Shown here one piece after another: positions 43,970 through 55,394 of a stretch of DNA of 64,000 nt. The notes under the pieces are model-generated. The model had not been told where the DNA came from. It did not search any database and saw only the letters and a program-made list of their open reading frames with translations. Within the stretch, counting starts at the first letter, position 1, and each line of letters begins with the position of its first letter. Position numbers and translations under genes: made by a program. This DNA is from Macrostomum hystrix. Its lineage: Eukaryota; Platyhelminthes; Macrostomidae. The stretch lies in the NCBI GenBank assembly GCA_950097015.1, contig CATNEN010000037.1:1612001-1676000 (forward strand). Reading direction: 5' to 3'.

Positions 43970-45540
43970 TTCGATGGTGTTATATGGTATAATTATTTTC
44001 CAGACCTGCAACAACTATACCAGGACGCTGGCAGATCAATAATGCGGATTGGTATTTAGTGTGTTTCAATGGGAATTAGCTCATATACCCCACAGTCTCA
44101 GGCGCATTGCTCAATAAGCCCATTAGTCAGTGTCCGACAGTTGTGCGAGAATTTGGTTGAACATGAAGCATCGAATTTTTAATCACAAACACTCCCACAC
44201 TGTACCATTTCTCAGAACTGGCCAATCGATGGATATACGGCCTCTATAATCCTAGGGTTACAGTGAACACTAAAACACACTAAAACACTATTCAGGTCAA
44301 GCCTAGTCATAGCAACAGCGTCTATTAAGAAATCCCATTCAATACAGTGGAATGCTTTCGAGGCTATTGCGTAACCGAGGATTTCAAGATCCTGCATTGC
44401 TTCGGAGATTACCTTAACAGTTGAACTACCAAGCCATTTTGCCGGCCGTTTTTATACCAAGGGGGAATTCCCTAACAGCGTTCAGTGGTGACCAATTAGT
44501 TGACAGACTAGGCGAGGGTGTCCTGTGTTTGAGCTGCGCCTAATATTTAGGCTTGATCAGTGAAATCGGAGAAATTCGCGTCAGGGTGTCCATAGTGGCC
44601 TAGTTCCACCTGTTGTAGCCCTTGAAGGTCCAGCAAATCCGTCTAGATAAAGGTAGGTGACCACCGAAGACGGAGATGATGCAGGCACATTCGGGTGACA
44701 TGCTTATCAATTTTGAAGGCCTGGCAAGGCCGCACTGAGGCGCAGTGCCAACTCGTGTATAGGGGTGTGTGAAATACACTAGCTCTTATGGTAAAAATCG
44801 GACCTTCGGCCAGAAACATTGAATATCTCGACGGCCTGAAGAGCTGGCGACTTGTTTCTTGTTTCAGAAGATGCGCAACAAAAATTTGGCCCGTGTTCTT
44901 GAGTTTCGTGTGCTTGAGTTTCGTGTGCCTGCGTTGCTCCTAGCGTTAATACTGTTAATACTAATTTTCTTGTTCAAGACATTTCTCCCGGTCTCTAGAG
45001 GTCTGGTTTGGAAATTGTCTTCGAAAATCTACTAGAAGAATTAGTTAAGCGTAGACTAGAGCTAGTGTGCTCTATGACTCGTAATGCAATCACCGTCACA
45101 CTGATATGTGTATATTATACTCCTTAGCAACAGAAGCTGCTGCAATAGATAAGGCCGCCGCGTGGCTGTATGAGATCTCATCCTTTTATGACCCGGGGCG
45201 GCGAAGCTACGGATAGCGAGAATTTGCATCTCAACCTCGTCGGTGTCTCCCCTGTCTCTCTTATTCTGTCTCTCGCTCCACCGATCTCACTTCTATCGCG
45301 CTTTCAGGAGGACTCAGTCATCGCAGCTGATGACTCAGTCCTCAGTGGTGCAAAACCGCGGCTGTGTGGCCTCTGGACAAAAATTCCTCCCTTGGGGACG
45401 GAAAAAAAAATTGCTAGAGAGACGACGGGGCCTGTTTGAAAATTCCGATTCGAGTGAAAGGATCGAGAAACACAGCTGCAGACACTTCTGGTCTCAACTG
45501 GCCGAAAGAGATGGCTTTAGGCAGTCAAAAAAGTCTCATC
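43970..45540. other. Gene-poor unique region
   Basis: 1.6 kb of mixed sequence. The ORFs at 45170-45439 and 45243-45608 overlap and have no recognisable domain; the second runs into the next array, so neither is accepted. No SINE head, tRNA or promoter signal is convincing. Confidence 0.35.
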
Positions 45541-45544
45541 TCCA

Positions 45545-46418
45545 GATGGAGAGATGGAGAGAGATTGAGAGAGATGGAGAGAGATGGAGAGAGATGGAGA
45601 GAGATTGAGAGAGATTGAGAGAGATGGAGAGAGATTGAGAGAGATGGAGAGAGATGGAGAGAGATTGAGAGAGATGGAGAGATATGGAGAGAGATGGAGA
45701 GAGATGGAGAGAGATTGAGAGAGATTGAGAGAGATGGAGAGAGATTGAGAGAGATGGAGAGAGATGGAGAGAGATTGAGAGAGATGGAGAGAGATGGAGA
45801 GAGATGGAGAGAGATTGAGAGAGATGGAGAGAGATAGAGAGAGATGGAGAGAGATGGAGAGAGATGGAGAGAGATTGAGAGAGATGGAGAGAGATGGAGA
45901 CAGATTGAGAGAGATAGAGAGAGATGGAGAGAGATGGAGAGAGATGGAGAGAGATGGAGAGAGATGGAGAGAGATGGAGAGAGATGGAGAGAGATGGAGA
46001 GAGATTGAGAGAGATGGAGAGAGATGGAGAGAGATGGAGAGAGATGGAGAGAGATGGAGAGAGATGGAGAGAGATGGAGAGAGATGGAGAGAGATTGAGA
46101 GAGATGGAGAGAGATGGAGAGAGATGGAGAGAGATGGAGAGAGATGGAGAGAGATGGAGAGAGATGGAGAGAGATGGAGAGAGATGGAGAGAGATGGAGA
46201 GAGATGGAGAGAGATTGAGAGAGATTGAGAGAGATGGAGAGAGATGGAGAGAGATGGAGAGAGATGGAGAGAGATGGAGAGAGATTGAGAGAGATTGAGA
46301 GAGATGGAGAGAGATGGAGAGAGATGGAGAGAGATGGAGAGAGATGGAGAGAGATGGAGAGAGATTGAGACAGATTGAGAGAGATGGAGAGAGATGGAGA
46401 GAGATGGAGAGAGATGGA
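45545..46418. repeat. 10-bp GA-rich array (GATGGAGAGA), copy 2
   Basis: About 87 copies of the same unit as 41.9-42.3 kb, with GATTGAGAGA variants. The two arrays are separated by 3.2 kb of unrelated sequence. Confidence 0.97.
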
Positions 46419-47094
46419 CTCAGTTCAGAGAGGCTGAGAAGCAGATGAAGATATACAGTGATAAGGACAGAACAGAGTTAAGAGGTAAAGATGGAGAGAG
46501 ATTGGCGTATTTAAGACAGTGAGACCAAAGAGAGTGGAACGAGATGTAATTTTTAACTTTGTCTATGTTGCTGCAGATGGAGTTGAGACAGTTCAAAGCG
46601 TTGGTGGAGCCTTTGCTTGTTGAAATTTTCTCGCCTCCATTCAGCGTGAGCTGGCTGACTCAAAGTTCGAGTGCAATTTCAAAGACTTTTTCCAAAATGA
46701 GGGCGCTTGTGATTGCGTCATTTCTTTTCCCACCAGCGCGGAGGCGGGCGGCAGCAGGGGGGTTGTTGGCCGCTTTCAATTTCGAGCTACCGAATTGCGA
46801 AATCCCCCACGATCTCAGGGGCGACAGGGTCGGGCAGGGACCTTGTCCCAGTTTCTCCCGATTAGGCCAATCGGGCGCTACTCAACTCGCTGCAACTCAT
46901 GGACAGTAATTTCATTTACATGGCATTGCTTAAGCCCTGGCAGAGAATGCTTAATCCGCGATTTTCCCTAATCGAAGCTCCGAACACGCATTGGTCACTG
47001 AGTCATCCCTGAGTTGGGCGCGAAATTTGCTTCTGCATCTTTCACTTTCACTTTGTGCTTGAATTCTGGCGTCTGGTGGATGAGTCATCAGTTC
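46419..47094. other. Non-coding spacer
   Basis: Unique sequence between two arrays. The plus ORF 46559-46909 has no family features and is not accepted. Confidence 0.3.
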
Positions 47095-50000
47095 CTAGCG
47101 GGAGAGATGAGACAGCAGAGAGATGAGACAGCAGAGAGATGAGACAGCAGAGAGATGAGACAGCAGAGAGATGAGACAGCAGAGAGATGAGACGGAGTAG
47201 AGATGAGACGGAGTAGAGATGAGACACGAGAGAGATAAGACACGGGAGAGATAAGACACGGGAGAGATGAGACACGGGATAGATGAGACACGGGATAGAT
47301 GAGACACGGGATAGATGAGACACGGGAGAGATGAGACACGGGAGAGATGAGACATGGGAGAGATGAGACACGGGATAGATGAGACACGGGAGAGATGAGA
47401 CACGGGAGAGATGAGACACGGCAGAGATGAGACACGGGATAGATGAGACACGGGAGAGATGAGACACGGGAGAGATGAGACATGGGAGAGATGAGACACG
47501 GGAGAGATGAGACACGGGATAGATGAGATACGGGAGAGATGAGACATGGGAGAGATGAGACACGGGATAGATGAGACACGCAATAGATGAGACAGCAGAG
47601 AGATGAGACGGGGTAGAGATGAGACACGGCAGAGATGAGACACGGGATAGATGAGACACGGGAGAGATGAGACACGGGAGAGATGAGACATGGGAGAGAT
47701 GAGACACGGGATAGATGAGACACGGGATAGATGAGATACGGGAGAGATGAGACATGGGAGAGATGAGACACGGGATAGATGAGACACGGGATAGATGAGA
47801 CAGCAGAGAGATGAGACAGCAGAGAGATGAGACGGGGTAGAGATGAGACACGGGAGAGATGAGACACGGGAGAGATGAGACACGGGAGAGATAAGACACG
47901 GGAGAGATGAGACACGGGAGAGATGAGACACGGGAGAGATGAGACACGGGAGAGATGAGACACGGGAGAGATGAGACACGGGAGAGATGAGACACGGGAG
48001 AGATGAGACACGGGAGAGATGAGACACGGGAGAGATGAGACACGGGAGAGATGAGACACGGGAGAGATGAGACACGGGATAGATGAGACACGGGAGAGAT
48101 GAGACATGGTAGAGATGAGACACGGGAGAGATGAGACATGGGAGAGATGAGACAGCAGAGAGATGAGACAGCAGAGAGATGAGACGGAGTAGAGATTAGA
48201 CGGGGTAGAGATGAGACACGAGAGAGATAAGACACGGGATAGATGAGACACGGGATAGATGAGACACGGGATAGATGAGACAGCAGAGAGATGAGACAGC
48301 AGAGAGATGAGACAGCAGAGAGATGAGACGGGGTAGAGATGAGACACGGGAGAGATGAGACACGGGAGAGATGAGACATGGGAGAGATGAGACACGGGAT
48401 AGATGAGACACGGGATAGATGAGATACGGGAGAGATGAGACATGGGAGAGATGAGACACGGGATAGATGAGACACGGGATAGATGAGACAGCAGAGAGAT
48501 GAGACAGCAGAGAGATGAGACGGGGTAGAGATGAGACACGGGAGAGATGAGACACGGGAGAGATGAGACACGGGAGAGATAAGACACGGGAGAGATGAGA
48601 CACGGGAGAGATGAGACACAGGAGAGATGAGACACGGGAGAGATGAGACACGGGAGAGATGAGACACGGGATAGATGAGACACGGGAGAGATGAGACATG
48701 GTAGAGATGAGACACGGGAGAGATGAGACATGGGAGAGATGAGACAGCAGAGAGATGAGACAGCAGAGAGATGAGACGGAGTAGAGATTAGACGGGGTAG
48801 AGATGAGACACGAGAGAGATAAGACACGGGATAGATGAGACACGGGATAGATGAGACACGGGATAGATGAGACACGGGATAGATGAGACAGCAGAGAGAT
48901 GAGACAGCAGAGAGATGAGACAGCAGAGAGATGAGACGGGGTAGAGATGAGACACGGGAGAGATGAGACACGGGAGAGATGAGACACGGGATAGATAAGA
49001 CACGGGAGAGATGAGACACGGGAGAGATGAGACACAGGAGAGATGAGACACGGGAGAGATGAGACACGGGAGAGATGAGACACGGGAGAGATGAGACACG
49101 GGAGAGATGAGACACGGGAGAGATGAGACACGGGAGAGATGAGACACGGGAGAGATGAGACACGGGAGAGATGAGACACGGGATAGATGAGACACGGGAG
49201 AGATGAGACATGGGAGAGATGAGACACGGGAGAGATGAGACATGGGAGAGATGAGACAGCAGAGAGATGAGACAGCAGAGAGATGAGACGGAGTAGAGAT
49301 TAGACGGGGTAGAGATGAGACACGAGAGAGATAAGACACGGGATAGATGAGACACGGGATAGATGAGACACGGGATAGATGAGACAGCAGAGAGATGAGA
49401 CAGCAGAGAGATGAGACAGCAGAGAGATGAGACGGGGTAGAGATGAGACACGGGAGAGATGAGACACGGGAGAGATGAGACACGGGATAGATGAGACAGC
49501 AGAGAGATGAGACACGGGAGAGATGAGACACGGGAGAGATGAGACACGGGAGAGATGAGACACGGGATAGATAAGACACGGGAGAGATGAGACACGGGAG
49601 AGATTAGACACGGGAGAGATGAGACACGGGAGAGATGAGACACGGGATAGATGAGACACGGGAGAGATGAGACACGGGAGAGATGAGACACGGGATAGAT
49701 GAGACACGGGAGAGATGAGACATGGTAGAGATGAGACACGGGAGAGATGAGACATGGGAGAGATGAGACAGCAGAGAGATGAGACAGCAGAGAGATGAGA
49801 CGGAGTAGAGATTAGACGGGGTAGAGATGAGACACGAGAGAGATAAGACACGGGATAGATGAGACACGGGATAGATGAGACACGGGATAGATGAGACACG
49901 GGATAGATGAGACAGCAGAGAGATGAGACAGCAGAGAGATGAGACAGCAGAGAGATGAGACGGGGTAGAGATGAGACACGGGAGAGATGAGACACGGGAG

Positions 50001-50966
50001 AGATGAGACACGGGATAGATAAGACACGGGAGAGATGAGACACGGGAGAGATGAGACACAGGAGAGATGAGACACGGGAGAGATGAGACACGGGAGAGAT
50101 GAGACACGGGAGAGATGAGACACGGGAGAGATAAGACACGGGAGAGATGAGACACGGGAGAGATGAGACACGGGAGAGATGAGACACGGGAGAGATGAGA
50201 CACGGGATAGATGAGACACGGGAGAGATGAGACATGGGAGAGATGAGACACGGGAGAGATGAGACATGGGAGAGATGAGACAGCAGAGAGATGAGACAGC
50301 AGAGAGATGAGACGGAGTAGAGATTAGACGGGGTAGAGATGAGACACGAGAGAGATAAGACACGGGATAGATGAGACACGGGATAGATGAGACACGGGAT
50401 AGATGAGACAGCAGAGAGATGAGACAGCAGAGAGATGAGACAGCAGAGAGATGAGACGGGGTAGAGATGAGACACGGGAGAGATGAGACACGGGAGAGAT
50501 GAGACACGGGATAGATGAGACAGCAGAGAGATGAGACACGGGAGAGATGAGACACGGGAGAGATGAGACATGGGAGAGATGAGACACGGGATAGATGAGA
50601 CACGGGAGAGATGAGACACGGGAGAGATTAGACACGGGAGAGATGAGACACGGGAGAGATGAGACACGGGATAGATGAGACACGGGAGAGATGAGACACG
50701 GGAGAGATGAGACACGGGAGAGATGAGACACGGGAGAGATGAGACACGGGAGAGATGAGACACGGGAGAGATTAGACACGGGAGAGATTAGACACGGGAG
50801 AGATTAGACACGGGAGAGGTTAGACACGGGAGAGGTTAGACACGGGAGAGGTTAGACACGGGAGAGATTAGACACGGGAGAGATTAGACACGGGAGAGGT
50901 TAGACACGGGAGAGGTTAGACACGGGAGAGGTTAGACACGGGAGAGGTTAGACACGGGAGAGGTTA
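47095..50966. repeat. 3.9-kb, 16-bp-unit array with 512-bp higher-order repeat
   Basis: About 240 copies of GAGATGAGACACGGGA with variants (CAGCAGAG, GGGTAGAG, TGGGAGAG, GGATAGAT). A rare block (GGAGTAGAGATTAGACGGGG) recurs near 48181, 48773, 49284, 49797 and 50308. The last four spacings are about 592, 511, 513 and 511 bp, i.e. about 37 and then 32 units. The right edge (50770-50960) is a run of a GAGAGGTTAGACACGG variant. All minus frames are open and give spurious 340-880-codon ORFs. Confidence 0.97.
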
Positions 50967-50969
50967 TTA

Positions 50970-51535
50970 TACACAGTTTGGGATAAGAAAAAACGCAAAC
51001 TTAGGCAGAAATAACAGTACAATATCTGGTACAGCAAGCCAGGAAGGAATTTATGATTAGAGAAGAGACAGGAAAAGAAGCAAAACCGCAAAAGTCTTCT
51101 CTGAGCGTTGGCACGGCAGGGAACTAGGCCAGTCTATTTGCTGATGAGTCACAGTCAGCCCCTGTCTGTTCGAAGAGCTTTCATTTTTCTGTCCATCTGG
51201 TCATGGGCGACAGAAAATGTTCAGTTTTCAAAGCTGCAGCGAAAGGGCAATTAGCAAAGCACAGTAGATTAGAGTGTGAAAAAGCAGATTGAATCCAGGA
51301 AAAGCGGCGTGCAACACTCGAGCGCAGGTTCAGGTTGTAAAACTGGCTCGACAGTCGTGCGGAAGGAACTTTCGAAGTGAAGGACAGAAATGGTTCTAAA
51401 GGCCATCGACACCGGAAATTTGTTTAAGTTTCTACAATTCCAAAGTTTTGCAGCTCGCAATTGTTGATAAATGTTTAATGCGTCTTTCGAGTGACAATAT
51501 TTGAATTGATTGCCAGTTTTCCGAGATGAGAAATA
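50970..51535. other. Non-coding spacer
   Basis: Unique sequence. The minus ORF 51460-51269 is unsupported. Nothing recognised. Confidence 0.3.
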
Positions 51536-51539
51536 TTCT

Positions 51540-51985
51540 AGGTTAGGACGATTCCAGATTTATAGTTTTCCAGATTTTAACGATTCCAGATTTTGGGAAG
51601 ATTCCGGATTTTGACGATTCTAGGTTTGGAAGATTCCGGATTTTGACGATTCCAGGTTTGGAAGATTCCGGATTTTGACGATTCTAGGTTTGGACGATTC
51701 CAGATTTTAACGATTCCAGATTTTAACGATTCCAGATTTTGGGAAGATTCCGGATTTTGACGATTCTAGGTTTGGAAGATTCCGGATTTTGACGATTCTA
51801 GGTTTGGAAGATTCCGGATTTTGACGATTCTAGGTTTGGAAGATTCCGGATTTTGACGATTCTAGGTTTGGAAGATTCCGGATTTTGACGATTCTAGGTT
51901 TGGAAGATTCAGGATTTAGGCGATTCCAGGTTTCGAAAATTCCGGATTTAGGCGATTCCAGATTTGGAAGATTCCGGATTTGGTT
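51540..51985. repeat. 32-bp array (GATTCCGGATTTTGACGATT core)
   Basis: About 12 copies of a 32-bp unit made of two diverged 16-mers (GATTCCGGATTTTGAC and GATTCTAGGTTTGGAA); both ends decay into shorter variants. Confidence 0.93.
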
Positions 51986-52086
51986 GAATCTGGATTTCGG
52001 CATTGATTTCTCCAAGTATTCTCAATCACTCGACTCTCTCTATCTTTCTCTCGCGAGCAATAAAGACGACAGAGGCAATCACTCAC

Positions 52087-52195
52087 CGGAGCACACGGCG
52101 AGCTCTACATCCATCCACTCCTCAAAGTGGGGATCGCGACGCGAATGAACAACCCAGAGAGGAGAGAGATGAAGATTGAGCGCCCCATCAGGCAG
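52087..52195 (-). CDS. Candidate isolated coding exon (unrecognised)
   Basis: On the minus strand an acceptor (TTTGCTCACAG) is followed by 109 nt open in one frame and a strong donor (GTGAGTGA). The frame reads LPDGALNLHLSPLWVV then HSRRDPHFEEWMDVELAVCS and ends in phase 1. Amino-acid composition and codon use look coding. It starts in phase 0, as would be required after the last MLCK exon found (55.4 kb), but its sequence does not resemble the usual MLCK calmodulin-binding continuation. It could be a later exon of that gene or part of another minus-strand gene. I do not recognise the domain. Confidence 0.4.
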
Positions 52196-52199
52196 CTGT

Positions 52200-52910
52200 G
52201 AGCAAACCCTGTGTTAGATGAGGCTGAGGGCTAGGGAGTAAAGCATAGAAGAAATAAGAAGGCCAATTAAAGCCCACATTCTTCGTGAATCTCCTAAGTT
52301 TGATATCTCATATACTACTATTCGGCTTATATTAACTATCCCGGCTGAGGATGTTATACACGATTCTGGTGCCACAACCGCTTCCCACTAAATCTCCCAT
52401 CATTTGGGCAATTTTGCAGCAGGAAAAAAGCAAAAATAAAACTGGAAGGAGGTCGAGGGCAAGGGCGAAACTCGGAGCCGAATTTCTTCTAGCAACAGGT
52501 CGGCAAACCCAATTAGCCTGCCGTGTAGAAGCGAAAGACACAGAGATAGTCGGTGTGTTGCTGCCGCCCCAGCACAATCTGCTTTTAAGGCCAGCAGAAC
52601 GGCAGGCATTTCCTCCGCTAAGATGATAAAGTGTTGTTGTCCCGAAGAAGCCTACCGTGTACTATTCCGGGGGATGCGCGAAATTTCAAGTATCTTTACA
52701 GTGAGGGTTTGCGGTGAATGCTTGGGCACCTGACACACTACATGTGCAGCTGCAGCTGTGAGGATAATTTGTTGGATTGTAGATACTCGTAGGATGAAAA
52801 TGAAAGAGGAATAGTATAACAGACGGGCGATGGGATTCAACTGGGAGAACAGGAAGAGGAGGTAAGTATGAGAGGATGAGGAGGGAGAAGAGGAAAGAGG
52901 AGAAGAGGAA
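52200..52910. other. Non-coding spacer
   Basis: Several short overlapping ORFs on both strands, none with recognisable features. A GA-rich stretch at 52850-52920 precedes the SINE. Confidence 0.3.
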
Positions 52911-52914
52911 GAAG

Positions 52915-53195
52915 GTCCCTGAGGTCGATTCCACGGCGAGGCCACATTCATTTGGGTCGCAGCCGCGTAGAGAAGGCTTGGGGGCTTGTCGTGCAATTTA
53001 AGCCCATGAGGGCCAACCTCCAAGGCACTGTGAAAGTGTACACTGCCTGACAATGTTAAATTCAGGGCAGATGTACACACCTGTATGAGTGTGTGCCTGC
53101 GTACGGTATCTGTGTGCGTGTGTGCTCAGGAGTCAGCACAATGGGCAGAATTGCCTCCTCGCTGGCTGCAGGTCTAGTGTCACCAAATGATTGAC
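52915..53195 (+). mobile_element. SINE family 2 copy, 5' truncated
   Basis: Begins at the B-box region (GAGGTCGATTCCACGGCGAG) and follows the 57.4-kb copy through GGGGGCTTGTCGTGCAATTT, GTGTACACTGCCTGACAATG and TGTGCTCAGGAGTCAGCAC to the GTGTCACCAAATGA end. Confidence 0.85.
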
Positions 53196-53199
53196 TGCA

Positions 53200-53850
53200 A
53201 TTTGAATTTAGATCCAACAGTGCAAATGAAAGCATGAATTTGAAAAGAAATGTATAAAAAAGTATTACAATTTTAGGCGTTTTATTATGTAAATCCGTTA
53301 AAATTCAGATGAAGTCTTTGTTGATGAATGACCCAACCAGTATATTTGCATGCGAAAGTCGTTGAAGACGACTATAAGCAGCTTTATGACGTCATTATAG
53401 GTTTCATATTAAAGGTAAAATTACCTCAATGATAAATATATTCAGTCAGATAGTTTCTAAACTTGCACAAATTTCATCTAGCTACTTTTAGTAGTTTTGA
53501 TGAAGGCACAATTTCGCAACAAAATAATATCATAAAGCGATAGCAAACAGAGTTTATTTTCAAGCGATAAATAGGAGTTTAGTTTAAAACACAACTGTGT
53601 ACCAGTTTGTAGCTATGCAGAATTCCGCTTCTGTCTCGATTTCAACAGGTCGGAAGATTTCAATCGAAGGTCACACCCATCCTAATTAGGGCAACAATGG
53701 CAAATACTGCCTTCTGCAAGTGTGTTGTCAAGCATTAGGGTGGAACATTTTAACAAGATTATATATTTTTCAGAAAACTTATCAGAAGAACATTTAACCT
53801 TCCTTTCTTCCGCGCTTCCTTTCGGTTTTCCTCACCTTCTGACCCTCTCC
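53200..53850. other. AT-rich spacer
   Basis: No ORF with family features and no repeat. The right edge grades into the following array. Confidence 0.3.
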
Positions 53851-53852
53851 CA

Positions 53853-55313
53853 TTGTCTTCTTCAATTTCGTCCCTAACCTCTGTGTCTTCTTCCCTTTCT
53901 TCCCCTACCTCTGTGTCTTCTTCCCTTTCTTCCCCTACCTCTGCGTCTTCTTCCATTTCCTCCCTACCTCTGTGTCTTCTTCCCTTTCTTCCCCTACCTC
54001 TGCGTCTTCTTCCATTTCCTCCCTACCTCTGTGTCTTCTTCCCTTTCTTCCCCTACCTCTGCGTCTTCTTCCATTTCCTCCCTACCTCTGTGTCTTCTTC
54101 CCTTTCTTCCCCTACCTCTGCGTCTTCTTCCATTTCCTCCCTACCTCTGTGTCTTCTTCCCTTTCTTCCCCTACCTCTGCGTCTTCTTCCATTTCCTCCC
54201 TACCTCTGTGTCTTCTTCCCTTTCTTCCCCTACCTCTGCGTCTTCTTCCATTTCCTCCCTACCTCTGCGTCTTCTTCCATTTCCTCCCTACCTCTGTGTC
54301 TTCTTCCCTTTCTTCCCCAACCTCTGCGTCTTCTTCCATTTCTTCCCCTACCTCTGTGTCTTCTTCCCTTTCTTCCCCTACCTCTGTGTCTTCTTCCCTT
54401 TCGTCCCCAACCTCTGTCTTCTTCCCTTTCTTCCCCTACCTCTGTGTCTTCTTCCCTTTCTTCCCCTACCTCTGCGTCTTCTTCCATTTCCTCTCTACCT
54501 CTGTGTCTTCTTCCCTTTCTTCCCCTACCTCTGCGTCTTCTTCCATTTCCTCCCTACCTCTGTGTCTTCTTCCCTTTCTTCCCCTACCTCTGCGTCTTCT
54601 TCCATTTCCTCCCTACCTCTGTGTCTTCTTCCCTTTCTTCCCCAACCTCTGCGTCTTCTTCCATTTCTTCCCCTACCTCTGTGTCTTCTTCCCTTTCTTC
54701 CCCTACCTCTGTGTCTTCTTCCCTTTCTTCCCCAACCTCTGTGTCTTCTTCCCTTTCTTCCCCTACCTCTATGTCTTCTTCCCTTTCTTCCCCTACCTCT
54801 GCGTCTTCTTCCCTTTCTTCCCCTACCTCTGCGTCTTCTTCCCTTTCCTCCCCTACCTCTGCGTCTTCTTCCCTTTCTTCCCCTACCTCTGTGTCTTCTT
54901 CCCTTTCTTCCCCTACCTGTGCATCTTCTTCCCTTTCTTCCCCTACCTCTGTGTCTTCTTCCCTTTCTTCCCCTACCTCTGCGTCTTCTTCCCTTTCTTC
55001 CCCTACCTCTGTGTCTTCTTCCCTTTCTTCCCCTACCTGTGCATCTTCTTCCCTTTCTTCCCCTACCTCTGCGTCTTCTTCCCTTTCTTCCCCTACCTCT
55101 ATGTCTTCTTCCCTTTCTTCCCCTACCTCTATGTCTTCTTCCCTTTCTTCCCCTACCTCTATGTCATCTTCCCTTTCTTCCCCTACCTCTGCGTCTTCTT
55201 CCCTTTCTTCCCCTACCTCTGTGTCTTCTTCCCTTTCTTCCCCTACCTCTATGTCTTCTTCCCTTTCTTCCCCTACCTCTGTGTCTTCTTCCCTTTCTTC
55301 CCCTACCTCTGTG
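53853..55313. repeat. About 30-bp CT-rich array with two unit lengths
   Basis: About 49 units with CTTCTTCCCTTTCTTCCCCT and ACCTCTGTGT. The left half alternates 30-bp units with 28-29-bp CATTTCCTCCCTACC units; the right half (54690-55313) is a homogeneous 30-mer. The plus strand is nearly pure pyrimidine. The long plus-strand ORFs are repeat artefacts. It lies downstream of the last MLCK exon identified. Confidence 0.96.
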
Positions 55314-55394
55314 TGACTTCATTCTGCGATTCGTACGATCTCAAAGCGAAAACTTTTCCCAAAATTCTCGCTGGTCTAGCAGGCTCGAACTCAC

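Noticed and set aside
45170-45608. Overlapping plus-strand ORFs of 89 and 121 codons
   Set aside because: No recognised motif, poor start context, and the longer one reads into the 10-bp array.
46559-46909. Plus-strand 116-codon ORF
   Set aside because: Composition and context give no support; no domain, no splice or polyadenylation signals placed convincingly.
47095-50966. CRISPR-like repeat array
   Set aside because: Units are directly tandem with no unique spacers, the genome is clearly animal, and no cas-like gene is present. The same applies to all other arrays here.
53759-53956. Minus-strand acidic ORF (EVGEEREED repeats) as a C-terminal MLCK exon
   Set aside because: Tempting because it is in-frame over part of the array, but unit-length changes shift the frame repeatedly and no acceptor ties it to the kinase.
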